Positions 1 to 5,859 of a stretch of 26,896 nt of DNA are shown here, one piece after another. The position numbers and the translations under genes are program-made. Position 1 is the first letter of the stretch; each line of letters starts with the position of its first letter. Source of the stretch: Atopobium sp. UBA6362 (GTDB taxonomy: Bacteria > Actinomycetota > Coriobacteriia > Coriobacteriales > Atopobiaceae); the NCBI GenBank assembly GCA_002440065.1, contig DJRK01000004.1:1-26896 (forward strand), in the 5' to 3' direction. The notes under the pieces are model-generated. The model was not told where the DNA came from and did no database searches. It was given only the letters and a program-made list of their open reading frames with translations.

Positions 1-5
1 TCGCT

Positions 6-239
6 GTGAGCGACGTGAAACGCGGGTGGTTCTCCCTGGGAGACGCCGCCAAGTACGCGGGCGTCTCGCCGACCGTCCTGCGGGGCGCGGTGAACTCGGG
101 CGCCCTCAAGGCCTACGAGAAGCCCGCCACGTACCGCGAGGGCTCGAAGGTCTACGCGATGATCTCGCTCGACGACGTGGACGAGTGGGTGAGGTCGCTC
201 CCGCCCGCGAGGTTCGGGGCCATGACCGAGGGGGCCTAG
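6..239 (+). CDS. Excisionase/MerR-like helix-turn-helix protein
   Basis: A 77-residue protein starting at a GTG. Residues about 8-28 (FSLGDAAKYAGVSPTVLRGAV) form a winged-helix HTH of the excisionase/MerR N-terminal type, followed by the usual G-x-L-K-A-Y strand and a C-terminal segment reading LDDVDEWV, which is where this family specifies 'DL..W'. Such proteins bind DNA as small recombination directionality factors or repressors. It lies at the window edge, so its upstream neighbours are unknown, and a gene-free stretch follows. The domain class is well supported. Whether it is the Xis partner of the integrase at 2462, a MerR-type regulator, or part of an element left of this phage cannot be told. 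Confidence 0.75.
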   Translation: MSDVKRGWFSLGDAAKYAGVSPTVLRGAVNSGALKAYEKPATYREGSKVYAMISLDDVDEWVRSLPPARFGAMTEGA

Positions 240-245
240 CCCCGG

Positions 246-348
246 CCCCTACCGGCCCTCAGCCGTGGGCGCGGGGGCCCGCGTGGGGACGGGATCTGCG
301 TGGTTGGGCCCCGTGAAGGCCGCGCCCCCGGCTCAGGGCCGGTAGGGG
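246..348. repeat. Long inverted repeat after the HTH gene
   Basis: Bases 246-265 and 329-348 are inverted copies of each other (19 of 20 match; core CCCCTACCGGCCCT / AGGGCCGGTAGGGG) around a 63-base loop that itself holds a GC hairpin (270-283, CGCGGG/CCCGCG). It sits just behind the stop codon at 239 and could be a transcript end structure or a protein-binding dyad. There is no clear T tract, so an ordinary intrinsic terminator is uncertain. Confidence 0.55.
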
Positions 349-403
349 AGATAGGCAGTTTTTGTGTTCGAAACCCTACTTTGACAACCGAATAGCGATT
401 CGT

Positions 404-583
404 CGGCTTCTCGATCGGCAAGAAGCCGTCACTAAGTTCCATCTGCTTTTTTGCGAGCGGCCGCCGCGAGGGGCACGGGTGTGCCCGGGCGCCTTCGGGC
501 GCCGAACCCTCTCCGTTGGGGGAATCCTTCTCGGTTCCAGCCTTGCGTTTCACTTTCTGCCATGCGCGGCGGGGGACCGCCGC
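404..583 (+). other. Gene-free stretch with consecutive stable hairpins (structured RNA candidate)
   Basis: No convincing gene lies between 240 and 684. The stretch carries hairpins CGGCTTCT/AGAAGCCG (404-411/421-428), GGGCAC-GGGT-GTGCCC (471-486), GGCGCC-TTCG-GGCGCC (488-503, a C(UUCG)G tetraloop) and GCGGCGG-GGGA-CCGCCGC (566-583, a GNRA-type loop). A T6 run (447-452) precedes the second hairpin. Stable tetraloops in series suggest a folded RNA or a leader, but I recognise no known RNA family (it does not match tmRNA, RNase P, SRP or 6S consensus sequences that I know). Strand is assumed from the flanking genes. Confidence 0.35.
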
Positions 584-684
584 CACACCTAGGGCCGGGG
601 CACAACGGGATCGGCCCGCGCGGCGCCGTACACGCCGCACCCGTGCCCGCGCCCCTCGCGGCGGCCGCTCGCTCTCTTAACTAA

Positions 685-761
685 GCCCGCGTAGCTCAAC
701 CGGATAGAGCGCCGACCCCCTAAGTCGGAGGCTATAGGTCCGAATCCTATCGCGGGTGCCA
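685..761 (+). tRNA. tRNA-Arg (anticodon CCU), with CCA encoded
   Basis: A 77-nt cloverleaf: acceptor GCCCGCG/CGCGGGT (G1:U72 wobble), D arm GCTC/GAGC with GG in the loop, anticodon stem CCGAC/GTCGG, five-base variable loop, T arm ATAGG/CCTAT, discriminator G, and CCA at 759-761. The anticodon loop CCCCTAA gives CCU (reads AGG). Two near-universal bases are altered: position 33 is C instead of U, and the T loop reads TCCGAAT, so position 55 is C instead of U. Phage genes around it use AGG often, which fits a phage-carried tRNA supplementing the host, but the odd bases leave open that it is degenerate. Confidence 0.85.
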
Positions 762-785
762 TTTTCTTTGATTGGAGTGGTCCGA

Positions 786-893
786 ATGAAACAAGAGACG
801 AAAGAAGAGTGGGTCTCCGTCTTCAAGGACGGATGGCCACTTTTCCTCGAGTGCCTGATAGGCGGTTTACTCGTCGGCTATTTCTTCCTCTAG
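786..893 (+). CDS. 35-residue single-span membrane peptide
   Basis: A small open frame beginning MKQETKEEWVSVFKDGW and ending in one hydrophobic segment (about residues 18-35, PLFLECLIGGLLVGYFFL) that runs to the stop. The start has a GGAG-type site (774-777) about nine bases upstream. The charged N-terminus followed by a C-terminal span suggests an N-in tail anchor. It lies directly behind the tRNA and converges on the minus-strand membrane gene that ends at 910. I do not recognise a family. Short phage membrane peptides can act in lysis timing or superinfection exclusion, but nothing here decides it. Confidence 0.55.
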   Translation: MKQETKEEWVSVFKDGWPLFLECLIGGLLVGYFFL

Positions 894-909
894 CCATGCC
901 GGGAGGCGG

Positions 910-1380
910 TCAGATTCTTGAGATCAGCCCGCCGATTATCGCGCCGATGAGGCCGGCCCCGGCCGCAATCAAGGTCATCTTGCGGTCGTGCGCCTCTTGG
1001 CGCGCGACGTCGGCCTCCCGCTCGGCCACCCGCTGCGCGCTTTTCTCAACGGCCCAGTTGGCGTTCTTGGTTACGAGGAACACGCTCCCGTCGGCGTCCA
1101 GGAGGACGAGGCCCAGACGCGAGAGCTCCGAGTACATCCCGGCGTACGACGCGTCCTCGCTGATCTTTGCGAAGGAATACGAAATCGGGTCTTCGACCGA
1201 AATGAGCGCCTTCAGCTCGTCGACCTCCGCTTCCGTGAGCGCGTCCACGTCGATGGCCTTCCTGGCCCCCTCTTTCTCGGGGGCCCGTTTCTGAATGCCG
1301 GCGATCTTGTCTATCGAGCTCGAGACCTGCTTCAGGCTCGCGTCGATCTTCGAGAGCTCGCTTCTAGCGGAATCGTTCAT
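910..1380 (-). CDS. Coiled-coil protein with C-terminal membrane anchor, lone minus-strand gene
   Basis: A 156-residue protein on the minus strand. Residues 1-30 form an amphipathic coiled coil (LSKIDASLKQVSSSIDKIAG), the middle (about 45-115) is a compact alpha/beta-looking segment, residues about 108-130 are a charged helix (VEKSAQRVAEREADVARQEA) and the C-terminus (about 136-154) is a Gly/Ala/Ile membrane span ending SRI. A GAGG-type site lies upstream of the ATG. It is the only convincing independent gene on the minus strand and is divergent from the gene at 1480, the arrangement of genes expressed from the prophage (lysogenic conversion or exclusion). The fold of the middle part is not recognised, so the function is inference only. 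Confidence 0.75.
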   Translation of the reverse strand: MNDSARSELSKIDASLKQVSSSIDKIAGIQKRAPEKEGARKAIDVDALTEAEVDELKALISVEDPISYSFAKISEDASYAGMYSELSRLGLVLLDADGSVFLVTKNANWAVEKSAQRVAEREADVARQEAHDRKMTLIAAGAGLIGAIIGGLISRI

Positions 1381-1479
1381 GGCGGCCTCGTTCCTCGGGC
1401 ATGGGTGGCTGTCTTGCTGGACACATCTTAGCGCCCGCTTTTCTAGCGTGGCGCCAACTTAAACGAAAGGAGGCCGCCT
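1381..1479. promoter_or_regulatory. Divergent intergenic control region
   Basis: This 99-bp gap separates the minus-strand membrane gene from the plus-strand gene at 1480 and must hold at least one promoter. The motif TTCTAGCG occurs at 1441-1448 and again just inside the minus-strand gene (1362-1369), with a third copy at 2291-2298 in front of the integrase. CTAG is rare in this kind of DNA, so the repetition may mark operators. No convincing -35/-10 pair can be picked by eye. A strong AAAGGAGG site (1467-1474) precedes the ATG at 1480. Confidence 0.35.
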
Positions 1480-1875
1480 ATGGACGGCCAGGAAACGGAG
1501 TCGCCCGCCGTGGCGGCCGCGAGGAGGGCCATGTCCGCGAGCGTGGGCAAGGGGCTCGCCGACAGGCCCGCCTTCGAGGGCGGGACGAACACGGTGAGCG
1601 CCGCCGAGGCGGCGCGGTGGGCCAAGGCGTCGTCGGGGGAGGACATGGAGGAGACCGTCTCGGTCCTCTACCGGTTCGCGCCCGCCGCGAACCACATAGA
1701 CAAGGTGACGGGCAGGCACCTCATGCCGCCGGTGTCGGCGACGGTCACGTGCGCCAAGGGCGACGAGGGGGCGGTCATGCGGGTCCTCGGCCACGCATTC
1801 TTCACGCTCGCTGGCTGGGAGTGCGCCGAGGGCTACCCGGCCGTGCGTGCCGCCGGGATAAGGAGGGCGCTGTGA
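1480..1875 (+). CDS. Unknown 131-residue early phage protein
   Basis: Start ATG with an optimal AAAGGAGG site five bases upstream. The N-terminal 40 residues are low in complexity and probably disordered. The remainder (about 45-131) contains a helix ETVSVLYRFAPAA and a strand-rich part with two cysteines (TVTCAKG, WECAEGY) that are not arranged as a zinc site. I recognise no family. It overlaps the next gene by GTGA (1872-1875), so the two are translated together, which places it in an early replication or control operon. Confidence 0.65.
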   Translation: MDGQETESPAVAAARRAMSASVGKGLADRPAFEGGTNTVSAAEAARWAKASSGEDMEETVSVLYRFAPAANHIDKVTGRHLMPPVSATVTCAKGDEGAVMRVLGHAFFTLAGWECAEGYPAVRAAGIRRAL

Positions 1876-2276
1876 GCTCGCCTAAGGAGTACCGGGGGCC
1901 GCGCTGGCTCAAGCTCGACGTCCAGGACGTGCGCACGCCCGAGAGCCGCTTCCTCATAGGCGAGGGCGGCTCGGCGGGCTGGGCCGCCTACGGGCGCTGG
2001 GTGGCGCTGAGGCAGCTCCTCATGGACGCGGACGACGGGATGCTCGACCTCTCCGACAGGCGCGAGGCCGGGGCGATCGCCCGCGAGCTCGACACGTCCG
2101 CCAAGTCGCTCTTCTCGCTCCTGGACGACGTCGCGTCCCGCGGCGGCATAGACGCCGAGGAGTGGGGCCGGCGCATGGTCGTGTGCCCGGACGTCTCGGC
2201 GCAGCACGAGTGCTACCGCAGCCGGGCCGAGAGCATGGCGCGGGCGAGGCGGAAAAGGGACGGGCCGAGTGCCTAG
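1872..2276 (+). CDS. Replisome-organizer-like N-terminal domain protein
   Basis: GTG start coupled to the upstream stop. The 134 residues open with PRWLKLDVQ, then GWAAYGRWVALRQLLMDADDGMLDLSD and LDTSAKSLFSLLDDVASRGGIDAEEW, the pattern of the winged-helix N-terminal domain of phage replication organizers (Lin1244/Lin1753, DUF4373-like: 'F.ld....D..v..l....G..g......ll..i....g.yl'). A basic tail SMARARRKRD follows. Typical relatives are twice as long and continue with a linker and a DnaA/DnaB-contacting part, so this one is short. The reading frame stays open for 28 codons beyond the TAG at 2274-2276 and would encode linker-like SSKFSSEQSRQE. Family assignment is moderate. Confidence 0.6.
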   Translation: MSSPKEYRGPRWLKLDVQDVRTPESRFLIGEGGSAGWAAYGRWVALRQLLMDADDGMLDLSDRREAGAIARELDTSAKSLFSLLDDVASRGGIDAEEWGRRMVVCPDVSAQHECYRSRAESMARARRKRDGPSA

Positions 2277-2418
2277 TTATCTAGCAAGTTTTCTAGCGAG
2301 CAATCAAGGCAAGAAACGACGTTGGCAACAAGGGTTGTAGCAAGCCTTGAAATCAAGGGTTGAAACGCCCGAGTCTCCTGCCCAGTTTTCTCTTTGATTA
2401 AGAAGGAGAATATATAAA
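2277..2418. promoter_or_regulatory. AT-richer repeat tract in front of the integrase (att/arm-site or origin candidate)
   Basis: Base composition drops visibly in GC here. Repeats: TCTAGCAAG (2280-2288) and TCTAGCGAG (2292-2300), 12 bp apart; CAAGG at 2305, 2329 and 2354 (24-25 bp spacing), the latter two extended to CAAGGGTTG; an inverted CCTTG at 2345-2349 inside CAAGCCTTG. Phased short repeats directly beside an integrase are what arm-type integrase sites of attP look like, and iterons of a replication origin behind a replication gene look alike. The junction attL/attR copies are outside the window, so this is inference. The 3' part (2391-2418) is AT-rich and carries an AAGGAG site (2404-2409). 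Confidence 0.4.
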
Positions 2419-2461
2419 TGAAAATCCTAGAGGGTACCGGACGTTCGCGCGAGGGGCGCGC

Positions 2462-3649
2462 ATGGCGGGCGTGAGCGTGTTCCGCTCAGCGTCGGGCACC
2501 TGGACGGCGAGGGCCTACCTCGGCACCTCCTCGGCCACCGGCAAGCGCATCCGGCCCCAGAGGGCCTTCCCCGAGGCCCGCTCGGAGGCCGAGTGCCGCG
2601 AGATGGCCGAGCGCTGGGCGGCCGGGGCGGCGAAGGGCGGCGGCAGCGTCGCGGACTCCCTGGCCCTCTACGCCGACTGGGTGGCCTCGTTCGGAACGCC
2701 CAGGTCCGGCACGCCAAAGGCCAACACCGCGCACGAGTACGCCGGCAAGGCGAGGCGCCTGGGCGAGATCCTGCCCAACGTGCCCGCCTCCGACGTCACG
2801 GCCCGCGACGTCATGGCCGCCTACCGCGTCCTGCGGGGCCGGGGGCTCGCCGACTCCACGATCGACGCCTACCACCAGTTCCTCTCCGGGGCCTTCCGCT
2901 GGATGGTCGACTCGGGCATCTGCGCCTCCTCGCCCATGGCGGGCGTCTCGCACCCGAGGACCCGGCGCGACCGCCCGATAGAGGGCCGGCTCTTCGACCC
3001 GGCCAACCTCCCGGCCCTGCGCCGGTGGCTGCGCGGGCCCGGGAGCGAGGGCGGCGGGATGAGGGCCGAGGCCGCGTTCGGCCTCGAGCTCATGGCCGAC
3101 ACCGGCGTGCGGATCGGCGAGTGCCTGGCCATCCGAGCCCGGGACGTGAGGCCCGAGGTCCCGGACCTGCTCGTCGCGGCCACCGTGGTCGAGCGCCCCC
3201 GCCTCGCTGTCCAGCCCTTCGCGAAGGACGAGAGGGCGAGGCGCGTGGGCCTGGGGCCGGCCTGCGCCCGGCGCGTCGCGTCGAAGGTCGCGGCGCAGGG
3301 GCTCGGGCCCGACGACCTCCTCGTCGGCGGGCGGCGCGAGCCGATGCGGCCAAAGGCCCTGAGGGACCTCCTGCACGAGGCGGAGCGGGACCTTGGGCTG
3401 CCCGACAGGACGCCCCACGCGCTCAGGCACGCCCACGCGACCGAGCTCCTCGAGGAGGGGGCCGACCTCTCGTCGGTCCAGAAGCGCATGGGGCACTCGA
3501 GCATCGAGACCACGGCGGCCTACTACGGCCACCTGACGCCCGCCCGCGACCTCGGCCTCGCGGAGGCCTTCGAGTCCGGCACCGGGGCGGGGACAAACGA
3601 AACCCAGGTTAAACCGCCGGCGACGTCCGGCAAGAAGGGAGAGGCATGA
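2462..3649 (+). CDS. int: Phage integrase, tyrosine recombinase family
   Basis: A complete 395-residue site-specific recombinase. Residues 1-60 form an AP2-like arm-binding domain (GTWTARAYLGTSSATGKR), about 62-165 the SAM-like core-binding domain, and about 175-375 the catalytic domain. All catalytic residues are visible: R217 (GVRIGE), K255 (FAKDERAR), H319 and R322 (HALRH), H345 (MGHSS) and the nucleophile Y354 (9 residues after H345, as in lambda Int). The ATG at 2462 is the first start in frame after a stop at 2429 and has only a weak GAGGGG site. It overlaps the next gene by ATGA. It should catalyse prophage integration and excision. It is also the only recombinase in the window, so it is one candidate for acting at the inverted repeats in the tail-fibre gene, although that is speculation. 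Confidence 0.95.
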   Translation: MAGVSVFRSASGTWTARAYLGTSSATGKRIRPQRAFPEARSEAECREMAERWAAGAAKGGGSVADSLALYADWVASFGTPRSGTPKANTAHEYAGKARRLGEILPNVPASDVTARDVMAAYRVLRGRGLADSTIDAYHQFLSGAFRWMVDSGICASSPMAGVSHPRTRRDRPIEGRLFDPANLPALRRWLRGPGSEGGGMRAEAAFGLELMADTGVRIGECLAIRARDVRPEVPDLLVAATVVERPRLAVQPFAKDERARRVGLGPACARRVASKVAAQGLGPDDLLVGGRREPMRPKALRDLLHEAERDLGLPDRTPHALRHAHATELLEEGADLSSVQKRMGHSSIETTAAYYGHLTPARDLGLAEAFESGTGAGTNETQVKPPATSGKKGEA

Positions 3650-3867
3650 GGATCGAGACGACGACGTACGTCTGCGACGGCTGCGGGGACGTGTCCGACA
3701 GGCCGACCGCGGAGGAGGAGGAGGGGTGGAGCAGCGTCTCCATGTCGCCCAAGGGCAAGGGGAGCGGCCTCAGGTTCTTCGACCTGTGCCCGGCGTGCTC
3801 CTCGGTCGTGAGGGACATCCTCACGTGCCACGAGAGGGCCTGCAAGGAGGCCGGCGATGGGGAGTGA
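3646..3867 (+). CDS. Small zinc-ribbon protein
   Basis: A 73-residue protein whose start overlaps the integrase stop (ATGA at 3646-3649). Two CxxC pairs, C10/C13 (CDGC) and C48/C51 (CPAC), enclose a strand-rich middle including an acidic stretch EEEEGW, the layout of a one-zinc ribbon. No enzyme motif is present. It is the first of a chain of very small overlapping genes (to 6026) typical of phage early operons. A role in binding DNA or a host protein is plausible but not shown. Confidence 0.75.
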   Translation: MRIETTTYVCDGCGDVSDRPTAEEEEGWSSVSMSPKGKGSGLRFFDLCPACSSVVRDILTCHERACKEAGDGE

Positions 3868-4360
3868 CGCGATCGCGCGGCTGCGCAAGGCCGTCGACAA
3901 CCAGGCGGCGCTCGGGGAGAGCGAGTTCAGGCTCCCCATCATGGACATGTGCCGGCTCGTGCAGCGGGCCTCGGAGGAGGCGGGCGGGGCCGACCTGCCA
4001 GTGGACGCCGACGGGCGGCGCGTCCCCCTGGGGACCGCGACCCTCTACCGCGCCGACGGCTCCGCACTGGCCGTCGACTGCTACATGCGCGACCCGGGAG
4101 ACGCCGAGTGGCGGGTCCTGGACACCGCGGGCGCGATGAGCGGGGCCTCCGAGCTCTACCTGGAGAGGCCCGACTCCTGGGAGAGGCTTGAAGACGACCT
4201 CTTTGACCTCATCGACAAGGACATCGCCTCCTACTGCAGGAAACGCGGCATCGACCACGAAATCAAGCCGTTCGACTGGCACATGCCTGGCGAGATCAAA
4301 GAGAACGTGTGCAGGGACGTCGTCGTCCGTGCCAAGCGACTCGCGGGGGTGGCCGAATGA
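3857..4360 (+). CDS. Unknown early phage protein, 167 aa
   Basis: Start ATG preceded by AAGGAGG (3845-3851), overlapping the previous gene by 11 bases. The protein has an N-terminal helical part (about 1-42), a strand-rich middle (TATLYRADGSALAVDCYM, about 60-78) and an acidic helical C-terminal half (ERLEDDLFDLIDKDIASYC). No family is recognised. The last 100 bases are lower in GC, continuing into the next gene. It ends in an ATGA overlap with the next start, so translation is coupled. Confidence 0.7.
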   Translation: MGSDAIARLRKAVDNQAALGESEFRLPIMDMCRLVQRASEEAGGADLPVDADGRRVPLGTATLYRADGSALAVDCYMRDPGDAEWRVLDTAGAMSGASELYLERPDSWERLEDDLFDLIDKDIASYCRKRGIDHEIKPFDWHMPGEIKENVCRDVVVRAKRLAGVAE

Positions 4361-4878
4361 GAAAGGTAATTGAGCTGAAGATTCTCCCCAAGTATGCCAA
4401 CGAGGTTCTGTGCGTGAAGAAGACGTTTGAGGTTCGTCGGAACGACAGAGACTTCGAGTTCGACGACATCGTCGAGTTCACCGTCGTCGACGAAAACGGT
4501 GGACGAGTCGAGCATCTCCTAAACGGAAGGAGATACCGAATCGGCTACGTGCTCCGCGATTTCCGCGGCCTTGCCGACGGGTACGTCGCCTTCTCGCTCT
4601 TCCCGGTGGAGCTGATGCCGGAGGAACGGACGAAGAGGTCAATCAACGATGCGTCCACTGTCCCGCCGACCTGCCACAAGGGACTGAGCTACAAGGCGAA
4701 GGCCGCGCTCGGAATCCTGCTCGACGAGGAGCGGGACTTCAGATTCCCATGCGAGTCGTGCAAAGAGTTGAGCGAGATGATTTTCGGGGACCCGGAAATG
4801 GCGTGCGACTTTGGCGACTGCTCTGTCGTCTTTAGGATTTTGATGAAAGAGGCCTTCAGCGAGGAGGTGGCCGAATGA
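4357..4878 (+). CDS. DUF3850-like (ASCH/PUA-fold) protein
   Basis: I place the start at the ATG overlapping the preceding stop (4357-4360), which gives 173 residues. An in-frame start 48 bases earlier has no comparable site. Residues 1-85 match the DUF3850 pattern: VIELKILPKYANEV, the signature KTFEVRRNDRDF (22-33), then DDIVEF and GLADGYVAFSLF (71-82). This is a PUA/ASCH-type beta barrel thought to bind RNA or modified nucleotides. Residues 86-173 form an extra region with cysteines at CHKG, PCESCKE and CDFGDC that may bind metal. Its lower GC content than the neighbours suggests separate acquisition. The fold assignment is good, the role unknown. Confidence 0.8.
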   Translation: MRKVIELKILPKYANEVLCVKKTFEVRRNDRDFEFDDIVEFTVVDENGGRVEHLLNGRRYRIGYVLRDFRGLADGYVAFSLFPVELMPEERTKRSINDASTVPPTCHKGLSYKAKAALGILLDEERDFRFPCESCKELSEMIFGDPEMACDFGDCSVVFRILMKEAFSEEVAE

Positions 4879-5201
4879 GCGCGCAGGAGAAGGCGCGCGC
4901 CGAGGTCGCGGCGGACCTCCGGGCGTGCGCCGTGGACACCCTCGACGGCATGAGCTTCCAGCGCCGCCTGGCCGAGATAGTCGGCGTACCCAACGGGACT
5001 TGGAGGCAGGTCATGAAGAGACTCGCCGGACTCATCGACCGCCCGACGTGCGGGATGCGCAGGGTCGAGGACGGAGTCACCGAGACGTACTACGTCTGCT
5101 CGAGCTGCGGTGCCGACTTCGACATGCGGTCGGTTGAGAACGGCCCTTGGAACTACTGCCCGAACTGCGGTGGGAAGGTGACCGACGATGGGGACGACTA
5201 G
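4875..5201 (+). CDS. Zinc-ribbon early phage protein, 108 aa
   Basis: Coupled to the preceding gene by an ATGA overlap. The N-terminal half (1-50) is helical (KARAEVAADLRACAVDTLDG...TWRQVMKRLAGLI). The C-terminal half is a classical zinc ribbon with C75/C78 (CSSCG) and C95/C98 (CPNCGGKV), as in many phage proteins that borrow a transcription-factor-like ribbon. The repeated appearance of such ribbons in this operon (also at 3646 and a Cys cluster at 5511) is notable. The molecular partner is unknown. Confidence 0.75.
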   Translation: MSAQEKARAEVAADLRACAVDTLDGMSFQRRLAEIVGVPNGTWRQVMKRLAGLIDRPTCGMRRVEDGVTETYYVCSSCGADFDMRSVENGPWNYCPNCGGKVTDDGDD

Positions 5202-5496
5202 GTCGACGGTCGGGGACTGGCTCGACTGGGCCGAGAAGAAGTACGACGCCGCCCAGGAGCGGTTCGCCTACGGGTCGCGGAGCGCCCGCCGGACGATGGA
5301 GAGCTACGACACGCTCATCACCGCCATCCTCCGAGGCGTCCGCCCGGAGCCGGAGGCGAGGGAGTCGGTCGGGGAGAGGGACCTCAGGGACATGGCCGGA
5401 CGCCTGCGGTTCATAGCGGACTCCAAGCTGCCCGTCTCGCCCGCCGACGCGCGGGTATGGGCCGACGGCATCCTGAGGGCGCTCGACAACCTGTGA
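5188..5496 (+). CDS. Unknown helical early phage protein, 102 aa
   Basis: Start ATG overlaps the previous gene by 14 bases. The predicted product is all-helical with aromatic and charged faces (VGDWLDWAEKKYDAAQERF, SARRTMESYDTLITAIL, RDLRDMAGRLRFIADSKL, ARVWADGILRALDNL), like a small helical bundle. There are no cysteines or catalytic motifs. It belongs to the same co-directional operon. No family recognised. Confidence 0.65.
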   Translation: MGTTRSTVGDWLDWAEKKYDAAQERFAYGSRSARRTMESYDTLITAILRGVRPEPEARESVGERDLRDMAGRLRFIADSKLPVSPADARVWADGILRALDNL

Positions 5497-5510
5497 AGGG
5501 GGATTTTTCG

Positions 5511-5720
5511 ATGGAAACGAAGGAGAACGAGCCCGCGCCGGACATCTACGCCGACGTCGAGCCCGACCCGAGGACGTGCAGGCGTTGCCTCTACGAGGTC
5601 AAGACCCGCGACGGCTGGATGTGCGTGCGCGAGGCCGGCATGAGGCACCCGGTCGAGGGATGGGAGAGATGCGACTTCTGGAAGGAGGGCGACCGTGCCG
5701 TACCCGAGGGAAGAGCCTGA
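5511..5720 (+). CDS. Small four-cysteine protein, 69 aa
   Basis: I choose the ATG at 5511, which follows an AAGGGGG site (5496-5502); an earlier in-frame ATG at 5457 lies inside the preceding gene. The acidic N-terminus (1-20) is followed by C23-x2-C26, C38 (GWMCVRE) and C54 (WERCDFW). The pattern CxxC-x11-C-x15-C-DFW recurs in small phage proteins and probably holds one zinc ion. No specific function can be assigned. Its 3' end overlaps the next gene by 26 bases. Confidence 0.65.
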   Translation: METKENEPAPDIYADVEPDPRTCRRCLYEVKTRDGWMCVREAGMRHPVEGWERCDFWKEGDRAVPEGRA

Positions 5721-5859
5721 GCTCATCGACGTCCTGCTCACGCCTATCTACCTGCTCCTGGGCCTCGCGCTCCTCGCCGTGGGCGGGCTCATCGGCCTCT
5801 ACGACAAGGCGAACGCCGCCTACAAGCGGCGCCTGAGGCGGAAGGGGTGGCGGCTGTGA
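5695..5859 (+). CDS. 54-residue single-span membrane protein
   Basis: GTG start with a strong AAGGAGG site (5682-5688) six bases upstream. After the acidic N-terminus (MPYPREEPELID) comes one hydrophobic span (about 13-36, VLLTPIYLLLGLALLAVGGLIGLY), then a strongly basic tail (KRRLRRKGWRL), predicting the basic end in the cytoplasm. It overlaps the next small membrane gene by GTGA (5856-5859), so the two are probably made together. Candidates are an exclusion protein or a small lysis-regulating peptide. Position in the early operon argues against holin. Confidence 0.6.
   Translation: MPYPREEPELIDVLLTPIYLLLGLALLAVGGLIGLYDKANAAYKRRLRRKGWRL

Noticed and set aside
381..410. TTGACA at 381-386 as a promoter
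   Set aside because: No acceptable -10 box lies 16-18 bases downstream on this strand.
236..640. Minus-strand open frame in the gene-free stretch
   Set aside because: Arg/Pro/Gly-rich ends, no ribosome site and it spans several hairpins. The region looks non-coding.
685..761. tRNA-Arg as the host attachment gene (prophage left end)
   Set aside because: A phage-like HTH gene lies further left, the integrase is 1.7 kb away and no repeated 3' tRNA piece is seen in the window. I treat it as phage-carried, without certainty.
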